From Pseudomonas viridiflava (GTDB lineage: Bacteria > Pseudomonadota > Gammaproteobacteria > Pseudomonadales > Pseudomonadaceae), in assembly GCF_900590755.1 (NCBI RefSeq), contig NZ_UUOC01000004.1, positions 248,001-312,000 of the forward strand: DNA of 64,000 bases, in the 5' to 3' direction. The number at the start of each line of letters is the position of its first letter. Within the stretch, counting starts at the first letter, position 1. Position numbers and translations under genes: made by a program. Below the pieces are notes generated by a model. The model had not been told where the DNA came from. It made no database searches and worked only from the letters and a program-made list of their open reading frames with translations. Shown here piece after piece: positions 1 to 10,263 of the stretch.

Positions 1-1021
1 GCAGGGCTGGCAGGATCACCAGGCAGCCAATGTTGAACGTGATCATTGCTACGACGAACAGACGTGCAGGCCAGTAGCCGCGTTGCCAATGCCATGCCGA
101 TGTCAGGAGAATGCTCAGTGTCGACAGGGTCACCAGGGCGAATGTCACCAGGTTCAGTGGCAGGGTGTCGACGAAAAACACCAGCAAACCGCCCAGCGTG
201 ATCGTCAGCATGCTGCCCATCAATAGCCTGTTGAGCAGGACATTCTGATGGTGGGCAAAGAAACTATGGGTGTACTTCAGGCCCGTTATCGCCGCCAGTA
301 GCAGCGTCAAATGGGCGCTTGGGGTTTGCGCAATGTGCCAGGTCTTGAGCCATGGTGTGAGCAGGTTCAGCAGCAGTAGCGCACTGAGTGCCAGCAAACC
401 TTCACATGCTGCCAGCCAAAGATTGGTCTGGGAGCGGGTGTGCGCGTAACGAGTCAGGTTCTGCACGATCAGCATTGCCAGTGAACCGAACAGCAAGCCG
501 AACAGAAACGGCTCGCGCTCGTCGGCAGCGCTGAGGATGGCAGATTCCAATGTTATGTTCGGGCGTAGCTGCTGGGTTGAAACCAGCCTCAGGTAGATAT
601 CCAGCGGGGTGTCGCGCTGGGGCAGCGGCAGCATGAAGTCGGTGGCCCGCAGGATCTGGCTTTGCGGTGGAACGTCGTTGCCGGTGCGGGAATGATTGAC
701 GATGTTTTCACCGTCCAGAACGTACAGGTCAAGACTGGCAAGATCGGGCGCGAAGATGCGCAGCAGTTGTTCGTGATCGTCAGGGAGCATACGGTAATGC
801 AGCCACAGCGCACCGTTGCGGTCGGCGGCGGTTACCTGGTCGAGCCCGGTGGGGCTGAATTCATTCTGATAGCGGGCCGAGCGGACATCGCTCAACTGAA
901 GGCTTGCCTGATTGTCGAGCAATGTTGACCAACCCGCGCTCGGCTCGGCATGGGCCGACAGCACGAAGAGCAGGGCGAGCAACCCGACGGTTAAACTTTT
1001 GGCAATCCTGAGCCAGCGCAC
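1..1021 (-). CDS. retS: RetS-like hybrid sensor kinase, N-terminal part (cut by window edge)
   Basis: Only the sensory half lies in the window; the kinase and receiver domains would lie beyond the left edge. Translation from a GTG at 1019-1021, with AAGGGA just upstream, gives about 340 residues. There is a signal peptide (residues 1-25, ending LSAHA), then a periplasmic 7TMR-DISMED2-type beta domain (about 30-165), then several hydrophobic helices from about residue 178 that fit a 7TMR-DISM membrane domain. In P. aeruginosa RetS inhibits GacS and sets the switch between acute virulence and biofilm. The assignment rests on this architecture and on the position directly after purD, where retS lies in Pseudomonas. 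Another 7TMR-DISM sensor cannot be excluded without the C-terminus. Confidence 0.8.
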   Translation of the reverse strand, partial: MRWLRIAKSLTVGLLALLFVLSAHAEPSAGWSTLLDNQASLQLSDVRSARYQNEFSPTGLDQVTAADRNGALWLHYRMLPDDHEQLLRIFAPDLASLDLYVLDGENIVNHSRTGNDVPPQSQILRATDFMLPLPQRDTPLDIYLRLVSTQQLRPNITLESAILSAADEREPFLFGLLFGSLAMLIVQNLTRYAHTRSQTNLWLAACEGLLALSALLLLNLLTPWLKTWHIAQTPSAHLTLLLAAITGLKYTHSFFAHHQNVLLNRLLMGSMLTITLGGLLVFFVDTLPLNLVTFALVTLSTLSILLTSAWHWQRGYWPARLFVVAMITFNIGCLVILPAL

Positions 1022-1138
1022 TTTGAAATCCCTTCGTAGATGAATGCCTTATTACTTTTCAAAACAATGAGTCATTTATCCGAACCCCCAGGCCGGGCAG
1101 TGATCAACCGCCCGACCTGACGATAACCGGTCGAAGAC

Positions 1139-2434
1139 TTATTCCTGGTCTTCGCCGCGCTCACGGGCAATGGCGCGGTAGCCAATGTCGTTGCGGTAGA
1201 AACAACCTTCCCAATCGATCTTTGCGGCCAGAGCATAGGCGTGTTTTTGCGCATCGCCCACTGTGTCGCCCATGGCGGTTGCGCACAATACGCGACCACC
1301 GCTGGTCACCACGTCACCATTATTCAATGCAGTACCGGCGTGGAACACTTTGCCCGGCAGTTGCGCGGCATCGTCCAGGCCTTTGATGGCTGCGCCTTTG
1401 GCGTAATCGCCAGGGTAGCCGCCAGCGGCGAGCACGATGCCCAGGCTTGGGCGTGGATCCCATTGAGCTTCGACTTTGTCCAGTGCCTGAGCAAGCGCGG
1501 CCTCGACCAGCAGAACCAGGCTCGATTGCAGGCGCAGCATCACCGGTTGGGTTTCCGGATCACCAAAGCGGCAGTTGAACTCGATAACCTTCGGGTTGCC
1601 CGCTTTGTCGATCATCAGACCAGCATAGAGGAAGCCGGTGTAAACGTTGCCTTCGTCGGCCATGCCTCGGACAGTCGGCCATATGACCAGGTCCATCACG
1701 CGCTGGTGGACTTCAGCGGTGACCACCGGCGCCGGGGAGTAAGCACCCATGCCACCGGTATTCGGGCCGCTGTCGCCGTCGCCGACACGTTTGTGATCCT
1801 GGCTGGTGGCCATTGGCAGTACGTTTTTGCCGTCGACCATGACGATGAAGCTGGCTTCTTCGCCATCCAGGAATTCTTCGATTACCACTCGCGAACCGGC
1901 TTCGCCAAAAGCATTGCCAGCCAGCATGTCACGGACTGCGTCTTCGGCTTCGCCCAGGGTCATGGCGACGATCACGCCTTTACCGGCTGCCAGGCCGTCG
2001 GCCTTGATGACAATCGGAGCACCTTTTTCACGCAGGTAAGCCAGCGCAGGTTCGATTTCGGTGAAGTTCTGGTAATCGGCAGTCGGGATCTTGTGACGGG
2101 CCAGAAAGTCTTTGGTGAAGGCTTTGGAGCCTTCCAGCTGAGCGGCGCCAGCGGTTGGGCCGAAGCAATCCAGACCACGGCTGCGGAACAGATCGACGAC
2201 GCCTGCAACCAGCGGCACTTCCGGGCCAACGATGGTCAGGGACACGTTCTTCTCGGCGAAGTCGGCCAGTTGCTCAAGGGCCAATACGTCGATTGCAACG
2301 TTCTCGCACTTGGCTTCGATGGCGGTGCCAGCGTTGCCCGGAGCAACGAAAACTTTCGCGACACGCGGGTCCTGAGCGACTTTCCACGCCAGAGCGTGTT
2401 CGCGGCCGCCGCTGCCGATGATTAGTACATTCAA
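1139..2434 (-). CDS. purD: Phosphoribosylamine-glycine ligase
   Basis: Cytosolic ATP-grasp enzyme of purine synthesis that joins glycine to 5-phosphoribosylamine, forming GAR. The protein begins MNVLIIGSGGREHAL, the conserved PurD N-terminus, which places the start at a TTG (2432-2434) preceded by GGAG. A longer frame upstream runs into repeat sequence. At 431 aa it has the usual family length. ATP-grasp features include the IKADGLAAGKGV loop and the EFNCRFGDPETQ segment near residue 290. It follows purH on the same strand and precedes retS. The 172-base gap to purH holds an inverted repeat, so cotranscription with purH is possible but not certain. Confidence 0.97.
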   Translation of the reverse strand: MNVLIIGSGGREHALAWKVAQDPRVAKVFVAPGNAGTAIEAKCENVAIDVLALEQLADFAEKNVSLTIVGPEVPLVAGVVDLFRSRGLDCFGPTAGAAQLEGSKAFTKDFLARHKIPTADYQNFTEIEPALAYLREKGAPIVIKADGLAAGKGVIVAMTLGEAEDAVRDMLAGNAFGEAGSRVVIEEFLDGEEASFIVMVDGKNVLPMATSQDHKRVGDGDSGPNTGGMGAYSPAPVVTAEVHQRVMDLVIWPTVRGMADEGNVYTGFLYAGLMIDKAGNPKVIEFNCRFGDPETQPVMLRLQSSLVLLVEAALAQALDKVEAQWDPRPSLGIVLAAGGYPGDYAKGAAIKGLDDAAQLPGKVFHAGTALNNGDVVTSGGRVLCATAMGDTVGDAQKHAYALAAKIDWEGCFYRNDIGYRAIARERGEDQE

Positions 2435-2453
2435 AAAAAGACTCCTTCGGAGA

Positions 2454-2586
2454 AGCTGCAAGCTGTAAGCGACAAGTAAAAGCGGATCGTGCTGCTCTTA
2501 AAAATGTGGCTCACGGCTCTGAATTAATAAGGCTGCAGTGGCAAGCAACAGCGATGAATATATGCTTTTGCTTGCCGCTTGCAGCT
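2454..2586. repeat. Inverted repeat between purH and purD
   Basis: Imperfect inverted copies at 2454-2483 (starting AGCTGCAAGC, ending CAAGTAAAAGC) and 2564-2586 (GCTTTTGCTTGCCGCTTGCA...). One arm carries about 7 extra bases. It resembles the GCTTGCAGCTT-type extragenic palindromes of Pseudomonas and could act as an mRNA stability or attenuation element between the two purine genes. No U-tract follows, so it is not a classical terminator. Confidence 0.5.
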
Positions 2587-2606
2587 AGAAACTTGCCGCT
2601 GACACG

Positions 2607-4214
2607 TTAGTGTCTGAAATGCCGCATCCCGGTAAACACCATGGCGATGCCAGCTTCGTCTGCCGCTGCAATCACTTCGTTGTCGCGCATCGAGCCGCCT
2701 GGCTGGATCACCGCAGTGATGCCCACCTTGGCTGCGTTGTCGATGCCGTCGCGGAACGGGAAGAATGCGTCGGAAGCCATGACTGCGCCCTGAACCTGCA
2801 AGCCAGCATGCTCGGCCTTGATTGCAGCAATACGAGCGGAGTTGACGCGGCTCATCTGGCCAGCGCCGACGCCGATAGTCTGACGGCCCTTGGCGTAGAC
2901 GATGGCGTTGGACTTAACGTATTTGGCGACTTTCCAGGCGAAGATCAGGTCGTGAACTTCCTGCTCGCTTGGGGCGCGCTTGGTCACGACTTTGAGGTCG
3001 GCGGAGGTGATCATGGCGATGTCACGGCTCTGTACCAGCAAGCCGCCGTTGACGCGCTTGTAGTCCCAGGCTGCTTCGCGTTCCATGGCCCATTGACCGG
3101 TGGTCAGCAGACGAACGTTGGCTTTGGTGGCAACCACGGCTTGCGCTTCGGCGCTGACGCTCGGTGCGATGATCACTTCAACGAACTGACGCTCGACGAT
3201 GGCCTTGGCTGTTTCAGCATCCAGCTCGCGGTTGAAGGCGATGATGCCGCCGAAAGCGGATTCTGTGTCGGTGGCGTAAGCCAGTTCGTAGGCCTGACGG
3301 ATGCCGCCTTCGTTATCCAGGGCGACTGCAACGCCGCACGGGTTGGCGTGCTTGACGATAACGCAGGCTGGTTTGACGAAGCTTTTCACGCATTCCAGGG
3401 CTGCATCGGTATCGGCCACGTTGTTGAAGGACAATTCCTTGCCCTGCAACTGGGTGGCAGTGGCGATGCCGACTTCGGTCGGGTTGGCTTCAACGTAGAA
3501 CGCCGCGCTCTGATGCGGGTTCTCGCCGTAACGCATTTCCTGAGCCTTGACGAACTGGCTGTTGAAGGTGCGCGGGAATTCGCTGCGGCCTTCAGTGCTC
3601 AGGGTTTCGGCCTTCTGGTCGATGCTGCCCAGATAGTTGGCGATCATGCCGTCGTAGGCAGCAGTGTGTTCGAACGCCTTGAGCATCAGGTCGAAGCGCT
3701 GGGCGTAAGTCAGACCGCCAGCCTTGAGGCCTTCCAGCACCTGAGCGTAGTCGCTGGCGTTAACCACGATCGCGACATCTTTATGGTTTTTGGCAGCAGA
3801 ACGGACCATGGTCGGGCCGCCGATATCGATGTTCTCGATAGCGGTCGGCAGGTCGCAACCTGGTTTGGCGACGGTTGCCTGGAACGGATAGAGATTGACC
3901 GCCACCAGATCGATTGGCTTGATACCGTGCTCGCTCATGATGTCATCGTCGATGCCGCGACGACCCAGGATTCCACCGTGGATTTTCGGGTGCAGGGTCT
4001 TGACCCGGCCGTCCATCATTTCCGCGAAACCTGTGTAGTCGGCGACTTCTACCGCTGCGACGCCATTGTCCTGCAGCAGCTTGAACGTGCCGCCAGTGGA
4101 CAGGATTTCAACCCCGAGGGCTTCCAGTTCGCGGGCGAATTCAAGGATACCGGTCTTGTCGGAAACACTGATCAAGGCGCGGCGGATCGGCAGGCGGGTA
4201 GTCTGGTCGGTCAT
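2607..4214 (-). CDS. purH: Bifunctional AICAR transformylase / IMP cyclohydrolase
   Basis: Catalyses the last two steps of IMP synthesis in the cytosol. The chosen start [14 protein letters not shown] gives 535 aa, the normal Pseudomonas length; a frame opening 7 codons upstream is not needed. The N-terminal MGS-like IMP cyclohydrolase domain opens with [12 protein letters not shown] and includes GGTFKLL and [13 protein letters not shown]. The C-terminal transformylase domain has the catalytic-region motif KHANPCGVA and ends in the conserved [10 protein letters not shown]. It lies upstream of purD on the same strand and just after a terminator for fis, so it probably has its own promoter or depends on read-through. 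Confidence 0.98.
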   Translation of the reverse strand: MTDQTTRLPIRRALISVSDKTGILEFARELEALGVEILSTGGTFKLLQDNGVAAVEVADYTGFAEMMDGRVKTLHPKIHGGILGRRGIDDDIMSEHGIKPIDLVAVNLYPFQATVAKPGCDLPTAIENIDIGGPTMVRSAAKNHKDVAIVVNASDYAQVLEGLKAGGLTYAQRFDLMLKAFEHTAAYDGMIANYLGSIDQKAETLSTEGRSEFPRTFNSQFVKAQEMRYGENPHQSAAFYVEANPTEVGIATATQLQGKELSFNNVADTDAALECVKSFVKPACVIVKHANPCGVAVALDNEGGIRQAYELAYATDTESAFGGIIAFNRELDAETAKAIVERQFVEVIIAPSVSAEAQAVVATKANVRLLTTGQWAMEREAAWDYKRVNGGLLVQSRDIAMITSADLKVVTKRAPSEQEVHDLIFAWKVAKYVKSNAIVYAKGRQTIGVGAGQMSRVNSARIAAIKAEHAGLQVQGAVMASDAFFPFRDGIDNAAKVGITAVIQPGGSMRDNEVIAAADEAGIAMVFTGMRHFRH

Positions 4215-4250
4215 CTCAATTTCCATCAAAAGCAAAAGGAGTCAATCAGC

Positions 4251-4283
4251 AAAAAAGGCGACCGCAGCAGCGGGTCGCCTTTT
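4251..4283 (-). terminator. Intrinsic terminator after fis
   Basis: Perfect 11-base stem (AAAAGGCGACC at 4253-4263 with GGTCGCCTTTT at 4273-4283) and a 9-base loop. Read on the minus strand it ends in six T residues. It lies 16 bases after the fis stop codon and upstream of purH. Confidence 0.85.
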
Positions 4284-4298
4284 GTGTCTCTGGAATAC

Positions 4299-4619
4299 TT
4301 AAAGCAGATCGTACTGCTTGAGTTTCTTGCGCAAGGTGCCGCGATTGAGGCCCAGCAGCTCGGATGCTTTCGTCTGGTTGCCCTTGACGTAGTTCATCAC
4401 GCATTCGAGCAGTGGTGCTTCGACTTCCGACAACACCAGGTTGTAGACGTCAGTGACGGCAGCACCTTCAAGGTGGGCGAAATAATTGTGCAGCGCCTTC
4501 TCGACATTGCCGCGCAGGGTCTGGCCCTCTTCGCTCGGCGTGTTGAGGTGCTGTTTCAAATTGACGTTGTCGCTCACGGGTGTCGTTCCACTCACTAAAG
4601 TCTCAGTCATCATCGTCAT
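4299..4619 (-). CDS. fis: DNA-binding protein Fis
   Basis: Nucleoid-associated protein that bends DNA and tunes growth-phase transcription. The protein is 106 aa from [13 protein letters not shown]. The C-terminal helix-turn-helix reads [20 protein letters not shown] and the protein ends KQYDLL, as in nearly all Fis proteins. The start is fixed by overlap: the fis ATG (4617-4619) overlaps the dusB stop TGA (4616-4618) in an ATGA. This indicates translational coupling in the dusB-fis operon typical of gamma-proteobacteria. A strong terminator follows. Upstream in-frame codons would extend the protein into dusB coding sequence and are not favoured. Confidence 0.97.
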   Translation of the reverse strand: MTMMTETLVSGTTPVSDNVNLKQHLNTPSEEGQTLRGNVEKALHNYFAHLEGAAVTDVYNLVLSEVEAPLLECVMNYVKGNQTKASELLGLNRGTLRKKLKQYDLL

Positions 4620-5629
4620 GCGGCCACCTCTTTTTCTTGCCCTGTTTCCGGGCTTTTGTCGCGTTCGCTGAAGAACTCGCGAACGTTGGCGCATTGTGCT
4701 TCTGTATCTTCCAAACGATTGAAGTGGGCGCGGAACTCCCTGGCGCCCGGCAAGGTTGCGAGATACCAGCCAACATGCTTGCGCGCAATTCGCACGCCCA
4801 GCACATCGCCGTAGAAAACGTGGAGCGCCGCCAGATGCTCTAGCAGAATGCGTTCCACTTCACTCAATTGCAGCGCCGGAAGTGTTTCGCCGGTGCGAAG
4901 GAAGTGTTCTATTTCGCGAAAAATCCACGGGCGCCCTTGAGCGGCCCGACCAATCAACAGCCCGTCGGCACCGGTGGCTTGCAGCACATACCGGGCTTTA
5001 TGGGGTGAATCAATATCGCCATTGGCAAACACCGGGATCGAAACGGCCTGTTTGATCGCAGCAATCGTGTCGTACTCAGCTTCACCGGTGTACAGATCGG
5101 CACGGGTGCGTCCATGGACGGCCAATGCCTGAATACCGGCCTGTTCGGCGATTTTCGCCACGGTCAGGCCGTTCTTGTTATCCCGGTCCCAGCCGGTGCG
5201 AATCTTCAGAGTGACCGGCACATCAACCGCAGCAACCACTGCCTGCAGGATCTCGCTCACCAATTGTTCGTCTTTCAGTAGTGCTGAGCCCGCGGCCTTG
5301 TTGCAGACTTTCTTGGCCGGGCACCCCATGTTGATGTCGATGATCTGCGCACCCAGTTCGACGTTGGCGCGCGCTGCATCGGCAAGCATTTGCGGGTCCC
5401 CACCGGCGATCTGTACCGAGCGTGGCTCGGGATCACCTTCGTGGATCATGCGCAGACGCGATTTGCGGCTGTTCCACAGGCTCATGTCACTGGTGACCAT
5501 TTCCGAAACCACCAGACCTGCGCCCAGTTGGCGGCAGAGCTGACGAAAGGGCTGGTCGGTGACGCCCGCCATGGGGGCGAGAATCAAGCCGTTCTGCAAT
5601 GTATACGGACCGATGCGTACCGCCGACAT
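4616..5629 (-). CDS. dusB: tRNA-dihydrouridine synthase B
   Basis: FMN-dependent TIM-barrel enzyme that reduces uridine to dihydrouridine in the tRNA D-loop. At 337 aa it has normal length. Motifs in order: [13 protein letters not shown] near the N-terminus, [11 protein letters not shown] with the catalytic cysteine near residue 100, [27 protein letters not shown] and [11 protein letters not shown]. It is the first gene of a dusB-fis pair overlapping by a few bases. The 310-base region upstream of it must hold the operon promoter. Confidence 0.96.
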   Translation of the reverse strand: MSAVRIGPYTLQNGLILAPMAGVTDQPFRQLCRQLGAGLVVSEMVTSDMSLWNSRKSRLRMIHEGDPEPRSVQIAGGDPQMLADAARANVELGAQIIDINMGCPAKKVCNKAAGSALLKDEQLVSEILQAVVAAVDVPVTLKIRTGWDRDNKNGLTVAKIAEQAGIQALAVHGRTRADLYTGEAEYDTIAAIKQAVSIPVFANGDIDSPHKARYVLQATGADGLLIGRAAQGRPWIFREIEHFLRTGETLPALQLSEVERILLEHLAALHVFYGDVLGVRIARKHVGWYLATLPGAREFRAHFNRLEDTEAQCANVREFFSERDKSPETGQEKEVAA

Positions 5630-5939
5630 AGGTGTGCCTGTTGTTGGGGCCGAATCGTGGCAGACCGTGTGTAATGCATTTCCTACACGATCCGCTCAGG
5701 CCCGATCTGACAGTGCTTGCGCGCCTTTCAGACCGAATCCAGAGTGAGAAAAAGGGTTGGCATGATACCCGCTCTCGATGACTGGATAAAGGCTGAATTG
5801 GATAAAATCTGAACAGTTATTGCCTGAGCGAGAACGGTTTGCCAGTTGGCATCGCTGGGACAAGGCCTTACAGGTCGCCGGGTTACTGATCGGTGTCCGA
5901 TCAGTGGCCGTTTTTACGCCGGGCGGCCAACGCTGGATG
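5630..5939. other. Intergenic region between dusB and the DUF3426 gene
   Basis: This 310-base stretch has no convincing gene. It must contain the dusB-fis promoter on the minus strand, but I cannot single out -35/-10 boxes with confidence. It also contains a short perfect inverted repeat at 5885-5905, described separately. Confidence 0.5.
5885..5905. repeat. Perfect 9-base inverted repeat
   Basis: ACTGATCGG, a 3-base spacer TGT, then CCGATCAGT. It lies 34 bases beyond the stop of the minus-strand DUF3426 gene. Five T residues follow on the plus strand only, after GGCCG, so as a terminator it would suit plus-strand transcription, where no gene reads. It could instead be an operator for the dusB promoter. 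Confidence 0.45.
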
Positions 5940-7334
5940 TTACTCCGGGGAGCGGAAGCTCAGGCTGTAGTTCACGGCCTTGGCGCCAGGGTCAAGAATG
6001 TCCAGCGCGATATGGATCGGCGTCTGGGGGGGCATCTCTTCCTTGCCGGCGATTTCGCCACTCAGGTACTCGCCCGGCTTGAAGCGTCGACTGGCAATGA
6101 GCTGGCCACTGGTGTCGGCAAAGCGCAATTCCAGCAGCGGGAAAGGCTGAGAAAAGGCGGCCCGGTTGTAGATGATTGCATCCACCACCAGTGCGCCTTT
6201 GAATTCCGGGTGGCTGCGGACTACCAGATTGCTGCTCTTGAGCAGGCTGATGTCAACCTTGGTGGGCACTTTGCAGCCAATTTGCGGGCAGACCATCTGA
6301 AACCACGGGCGATACTGATCCTGGCGCGCCAGTTCGTCGAAGTGATACCAGACGTATTGCCCAGCCAGACCGGCGAGGGCCAGCAGCGTCAGTAGCGTCC
6401 AGGCCAGTTTGCGACCCCAGCGTGATTTAGGGCGTTGCCATTCCAGTTGCAGCGGATCGTCGGTCAGGTCCAGCAGTGCCTGATCGCGCACGCCCGGTTC
6501 GGAACGAGCGCGCCTGGAACGAGGATCAGGTTCCGGCTCGTCGATATCGTCCTGTGGGTCATCAAGGTCGTCGTGATCATCGACGGCAGAGAAACGTCCG
6601 GGAGATTCTTTGTGCGGGGCCTTGTGAGGTTCGCTTTGCGGGGCTTTGCGCTGGCTCTGCACCGGCGCCATTGGTTCGTCGTCTTCGATGTCGGCGACAG
6701 TTGAGGAGAATGAAGGCTCGGTTCTACCGTCGAGCTCCTCCTGCCGGGTCTCGCGTTCTGTCAGGTCTGGATCCGCTATGACTTCGGCGTTCAGCTCGGG
6801 TAGCTGGCTGACATCATCGTTATGCAGGCTGTCGACCCAATCGTCGCCTTCGGTCTGTGCGCTGTCGCGCTGGGCAGTGAAGGAGGGGTGGTTATCCTGA
6901 TGGTGGTCTCGGGTATTGTCCCGGCCGAAGGTTTCAGGCAGCTGGATTTCCCGCTGTTCAAGGCGGGCCAGCTCCTCGTCGAGGTCCATGCTGTCCAGGT
7001 CCAGCGCATTGACTCGCCAGGACTCGGGTGCGTGAAACGGTTCGACGGGTGTTTGTTCGGGCTCTGCTTCTGGTTCCGCTGCAACGTGGACAACCGGCAA
7101 GGCAGAGGGCGTTTCGACGACTTCCGGCAGCGGGGCAGGTTGCACCGCCACAAGCTCCGGAGATTGTGACGCCATCGCCTGGTTGCTGCGCTGCTCCAAC
7201 AGTTGTTTTGCTGCATTGAACACTTGCAGGCAGGCCCCGCAACGGACCACGCCACGGGCCACACTCAACTGGGCGTGGCTGACGCGGAAACTGGTCTGGC
7301 AGTGCGGGCACTGGGTGACAAAACTGTCGGTCAT
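5940..7334 (-). CDS. Zinc-ribbon and DUF3426 membrane protein
   Basis: 464-aa protein of unknown function, conserved beside prmA in Pseudomonas. It starts with an MJ0042-type zinc finger: Cys9-x2-Cys12 and Cys32-x2-Cys35. A long acidic, proline-rich and poorly conserved linker follows (about residues 40-305). One transmembrane helix lies at about 310-330 (WTLLTLLALAGLAG). The last 134 residues form the DUF3426 domain, which by topology would be periplasmic. The gene is 24 bases downstream of prmA on the same strand, so the two are probably cotranscribed. No enzymatic motif is visible. Confidence 0.85.
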   Translation of the reverse strand: MTDSFVTQCPHCQTSFRVSHAQLSVARGVVRCGACLQVFNAAKQLLEQRSNQAMASQSPELVAVQPAPLPEVVETPSALPVVHVAAEPEAEPEQTPVEPFHAPESWRVNALDLDSMDLDEELARLEQREIQLPETFGRDNTRDHHQDNHPSFTAQRDSAQTEGDDWVDSLHNDDVSQLPELNAEVIADPDLTERETRQEELDGRTEPSFSSTVADIEDDEPMAPVQSQRKAPQSEPHKAPHKESPGRFSAVDDHDDLDDPQDDIDEPEPDPRSRRARSEPGVRDQALLDLTDDPLQLEWQRPKSRWGRKLAWTLLTLLALAGLAGQYVWYHFDELARQDQYRPWFQMVCPQIGCKVPTKVDISLLKSSNLVVRSHPEFKGALVVDAIIYNRAAFSQPFPLLELRFADTSGQLIASRRFKPGEYLSGEIAGKEEMPPQTPIHIALDILDPGAKAVNYSLSFRSPE

Positions 7335-7358
7335 GCGGCTATCCGGTTCAGGCAGCGA

Positions 7359-8237
7359 TTAACGGCGACGGCCGGTGATGCGAACCCAACCATCACGGTT
7401 GGCGATCGGATCAAGGTCAAAGGTATCAGCGTAGGCTGCCGCGACATCTGCACCCTGTTCGGCAAGAATGCCGGAAAGGGCCAGGCGGCCACCGGGTTTG
7501 ACCAGCGTTGCCAACTGAGGTGCCAGCGAAACCAGCGGACCGGCAAGAATATTGGCGACCAGTACGTCGGCCTGCTGCTGCGGCATGTCTTCTGGCAGGT
7601 ACAGTTCGAACAGCTCGGGTGCAATGTTGTTGCGCCCGGCATTGTCGCGGGACGCTTCCAGCGCCTGCACGTCGATATCGGTGCCGACAGCCTGTTTCGC
7701 GCCCAGCAACAGGGCAGCAATGGCAAGAATGCCCGAGCCGCAACCGAAGTCCAGCAGGTTGCAGTCTTTCAGGTCCTGACCATCGAGCCATTCCAGGCAC
7801 AAGGCGGTAGTCGGGTGAGTGCCGGTGCCGAACGCCAGGCCCGGATCGAGCAGCAGATTGACTGCCTCGGGTTCCGGCGCAGCATGCCAGCTTGGCACGA
7901 TCCACAGGCGTTGGCCGAAACGCATTGGCTGGAAGTTATCCATCCAGCTGCGTTCCCAGTCCTGATCTTCGATAACTTCGCTCATGTGCTCTGGCAGTTC
8001 TGCGTCGGTCAGCAGGCGCAGGTGCGCCAGGACCTGATCGGCATCGGTGTCGGCTTCGAACAGGGCCAGCAGGTGCGTGTGCGACCACAGCGGCGTGGTG
8101 TTGAGTTCCGGCTCGAAGATCGGCTGATCTTCAGCGTCCATGAACGTGACCGATACGGCGCCGACTTCAAGAAGGGCGTCTTCGTAGGTTTCGGCTTGTT
8201 CTGGACTGATGGCGAGACGGACTTGCAGCCAGGGCAT
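7359..8237 (-). CDS. prmA: Ribosomal protein L11 methyltransferase
   Basis: SAM-dependent enzyme that trimethylates ribosomal protein L11 on several amino groups. It has 292 aa, the usual length. The N-terminal substrate-recognition domain ([16 protein letters not shown]...) is followed by the methyltransferase fold, with motif [16 protein letters not shown] and the active-site segment VANILAGPL. The preceding [15 protein letters not shown] is also characteristic. It lies between the terminator following accC and the DUF3426 gene. Confidence 0.97.
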   Translation of the reverse strand: MPWLQVRLAISPEQAETYEDALLEVGAVSVTFMDAEDQPIFEPELNTTPLWSHTHLLALFEADTDADQVLAHLRLLTDAELPEHMSEVIEDQDWERSWMDNFQPMRFGQRLWIVPSWHAAPEPEAVNLLLDPGLAFGTGTHPTTALCLEWLDGQDLKDCNLLDFGCGSGILAIAALLLGAKQAVGTDIDVQALEASRDNAGRNNIAPELFELYLPEDMPQQQADVLVANILAGPLVSLAPQLATLVKPGGRLALSGILAEQGADVAAAYADTFDLDPIANRDGWVRITGRRR

Positions 8238-8318
8238 GGCGGGTTACCTTCGTGTGAAAAATGATCTGCAATTGCGTGCAGCGGAAAACGCGCAAGTTTA
8301 CTGTGCTGCGCCACAAAC

Positions 8319-8347
8319 AACAAAGCCGCTTTGAAAGCGGCTTTGTT
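8319..8347 (-). terminator. Probable terminator after accC
   Basis: Perfect 14-base stem, AACAAAGCCGCTTT and AAAGCGGCTTTGTT, with a one-base centre, so the real loop must open a few pairs. The minus-strand tail is TTTGTTGTTTGT, an imperfect U-tract. It lies 18 bases after the accC stop and upstream of prmA. Confidence 0.65.
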
Positions 8348-8365
8348 GTGCTGGAGCAAACGGGC

Positions 8366-9709
8366 TTATTGATTAGCCAGCTTGTGTTCCAGATAGTGGA
8401 TGTTGACGCCGCCTTCGCAGAAGCCTTCATCACGGGTCAGATCACGGTGCAGCGGGATGTTGGTCTTGATGCCGTCGACCACGATTTCGTCCAGGGCATT
8501 GCGCATGCGGGCCATGGCCTCGTCGCGGGTTGCGCCCCAGGTGATCAGCTTGCCGATCAGCGAGTCGTAGTTGGACGGAACCTTGTAACCGCTGTACAGG
8601 TGCGAGTCGACCCGCACGCCGTTGCCGCCTGGCGCGTGGAAGTGCTTGACCAGGCCTGGGCTCGGGATAAAGGTTTTCGGATCTTCAGCGTTGATCCGGC
8701 ATTCCAGCGAGTGCCCGTGAATGACAACGTCATCCTGAGTAAACGACAGTTTGTTGCCGGCGGCGATGCTGAGCATCTCCTTGACGATGTCGATACCGGT
8801 GACCATTTCCGAAACCGGGTGCTCTACCTGGACGCGGGTGTTCATCTCGATGAAGTAGAAACGGCCGTTCTCGTACAGGAACTCGAAAGTACCTGCACCA
8901 CGGTAGCCGATATCCACACACGCCTTGACGCAGGCTGCGAACACGTCCTTGCGGGCTTGTTTGTCGATGAACGGTGCTGGCGCTTCTTCCAGAACTTTCT
9001 GGTGACGGCGTTGCAGCGAGCAGTCACGGTCGCCCAAGTGGATCGCCTGGCCTTGACCGTCGGAAATCACCTGGACTTCCACGTGACGTGGGTTGGTCAG
9101 GTATTTTTCCAGATAGACCATCGGGTTGCTGAACCAGGCAGCCGCTTCAGCGCGGGTCTGCTTGGCCGCTTCGATCAGGTCTTCTTCCTTGTGCACAACG
9201 CGCATGCCGCGACCACCACCGCCACCGGCGGCCTTGATGATCACCGGGTAGCCGACTTCACGGCCGATGCGCAGCGCGGTTTCTTCGTCTTCCGGCAGTG
9301 GGCCGTCAGAACCTGGAACCGTTGGCACGTTGGCGCGCTTCATGGCGTCCTTGGCAGAAACCTTGTCGCCCATCAGGCGGATGGTTTCAGCTTTGGGACC
9401 GATGAAGGCGAAGCCGGATTTCTCTACCTGCTCGGCAAAGTCGGCGTTTTCAGCCAGGAAACCGTAGCCAGGGTGAATCGCCGTGGCGCCGGTCAGTTCC
9501 GCAGCCGAGATAATGGCCGGAATGTTCAGGTACGACAGGTTGGCTGGCGCCGGACCGATGCAGACGGTTTCGTCCGCCAGGCCCAGATGCATCAGCTCAC
9601 GGTCTGCCGTGGAATGTACCGCGACGGTCTTGATGCCCAGTTCTTTACAGGCACGCAAGATGCGCAAGGCGATTTCGCCGCGGTTGGCGATCAGGACTTT
9701 TTCCAACAT
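8366..9709 (-). CDS. accC: Acetyl-CoA carboxylase, biotin carboxylase subunit
   Basis: Carboxylates the biotin carried by AccB using ATP and bicarbonate, the first half-reaction of fatty acid synthesis. The start [17 protein letters not shown] is the conserved N-terminus and gives 447 aa. A frame opening 7 codons earlier is less likely. ATP-grasp motifs: the glycine-rich loop [10 protein letters not shown], the [11 protein letters not shown] segment and the [18 protein letters not shown] region with metal and catalytic residues. It follows accB by 17 bases on the same strand. Confidence 0.98.
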   Translation of the reverse strand: MLEKVLIANRGEIALRILRACKELGIKTVAVHSTADRELMHLGLADETVCIGPAPANLSYLNIPAIISAAELTGATAIHPGYGFLAENADFAEQVEKSGFAFIGPKAETIRLMGDKVSAKDAMKRANVPTVPGSDGPLPEDEETALRIGREVGYPVIIKAAGGGGGRGMRVVHKEEDLIEAAKQTRAEAAAWFSNPMVYLEKYLTNPRHVEVQVISDGQGQAIHLGDRDCSLQRRHQKVLEEAPAPFIDKQARKDVFAACVKACVDIGYRGAGTFEFLYENGRFYFIEMNTRVQVEHPVSEMVTGIDIVKEMLSIAAGNKLSFTQDDVVIHGHSLECRINAEDPKTFIPSPGLVKHFHAPGGNGVRVDSHLYSGYKVPSNYDSLIGKLITWGATRDEAMARMRNALDEIVVDGIKTNIPLHRDLTRDEGFCEGGVNIHYLEHKLANQ

Positions 9710-9726
9710 CGCAGGCTCTCCCCGGT

Positions 9727-10182
9727 TCAAACGATGGTGAACAGCGGCTGGTCATACTCAACCGGCTGACCGTTTTCTACCAGGATGGATTCGATCACAC
9801 CGCTGACTTCAGCTTCGATGTGGTTCATCATTTTCATCGCTTCAACGATGCAGATGGTGTCGCCTTTCTTCACGGTCTGGCCGACTTCGACAAATGCTGG
9901 CGAAGTAGGCGCCGGGGTGCGGTAGAAGGTACCGACCATTGGCGATTTGACGACGGTGCCGTTGAGTTTCGGTGCCGCCGGAGCTTCTGCAACGACTGCA
10001 ACCGGAGCAGCTGCTGGCGCGGCAACTGGAGCTGCCATTGGCGCCGGAGCGTAATACGGTTGTGCTGGAGTCTTGCTGTGACGGCTGATCCGTACGGATT
10101 CTTCGCCTTCACGGATTTCCAGTTCGTCGATGCCAGACTCTTCCAGCAGTTCGATCAGTTTCTTGACTTTACGGATATCCAT
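9727..10182 (-). CDS. accB: Biotin carboxyl carrier protein
   Basis: Carries biotin between AccC and the AccAD transferase. It has 151 aa in three parts: an N-terminal helical segment ([20 protein letters not shown]), an Ala/Pro-rich flexible linker at about residues 40-75, and a biotinyl domain. Lys117 in EAMKMM is the biotinylated residue. It is the middle gene of the aroQ-accB-accC cluster; the 81-base gap from aroQ could hold an extra promoter. Confidence 0.98.
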   Translation of the reverse strand: MDIRKVKKLIELLEESGIDELEIREGEESVRISRHSKTPAQPYYAPAPMAAPVAAPAAAPVAVVAEAPAAPKLNGTVVKSPMVGTFYRTPAPTSPAFVEVGQTVKKGDTICIVEAMKMMNHIEAEVSGVIESILVENGQPVEYDQPLFTIV

Positions 10183-10263
10183 TAATCATCAACTCCCAAG
10201 GGTCGGTCAGGGGTAAAAGTTGTTAGCGGTTCGAGCCGTGCTGCGCAGCCATTGGCTGGGCGG

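Noticed and set aside
2610..4598. Very long open frame antisense to purH and fis
   Set aside because: It mirrors the codon usage of purH, matches no known family, and purH is unambiguous on the other strand.
5885..5905. Terminator for the DUF3426 gene
   Set aside because: The stem is perfect, but the T-tract lies on the wrong strand for that gene; kept only as an inverted repeat.
8261..9769. Long plus-strand open frame opposite accC
   Set aside because: Antisense shadow of accC without a plausible start or family.
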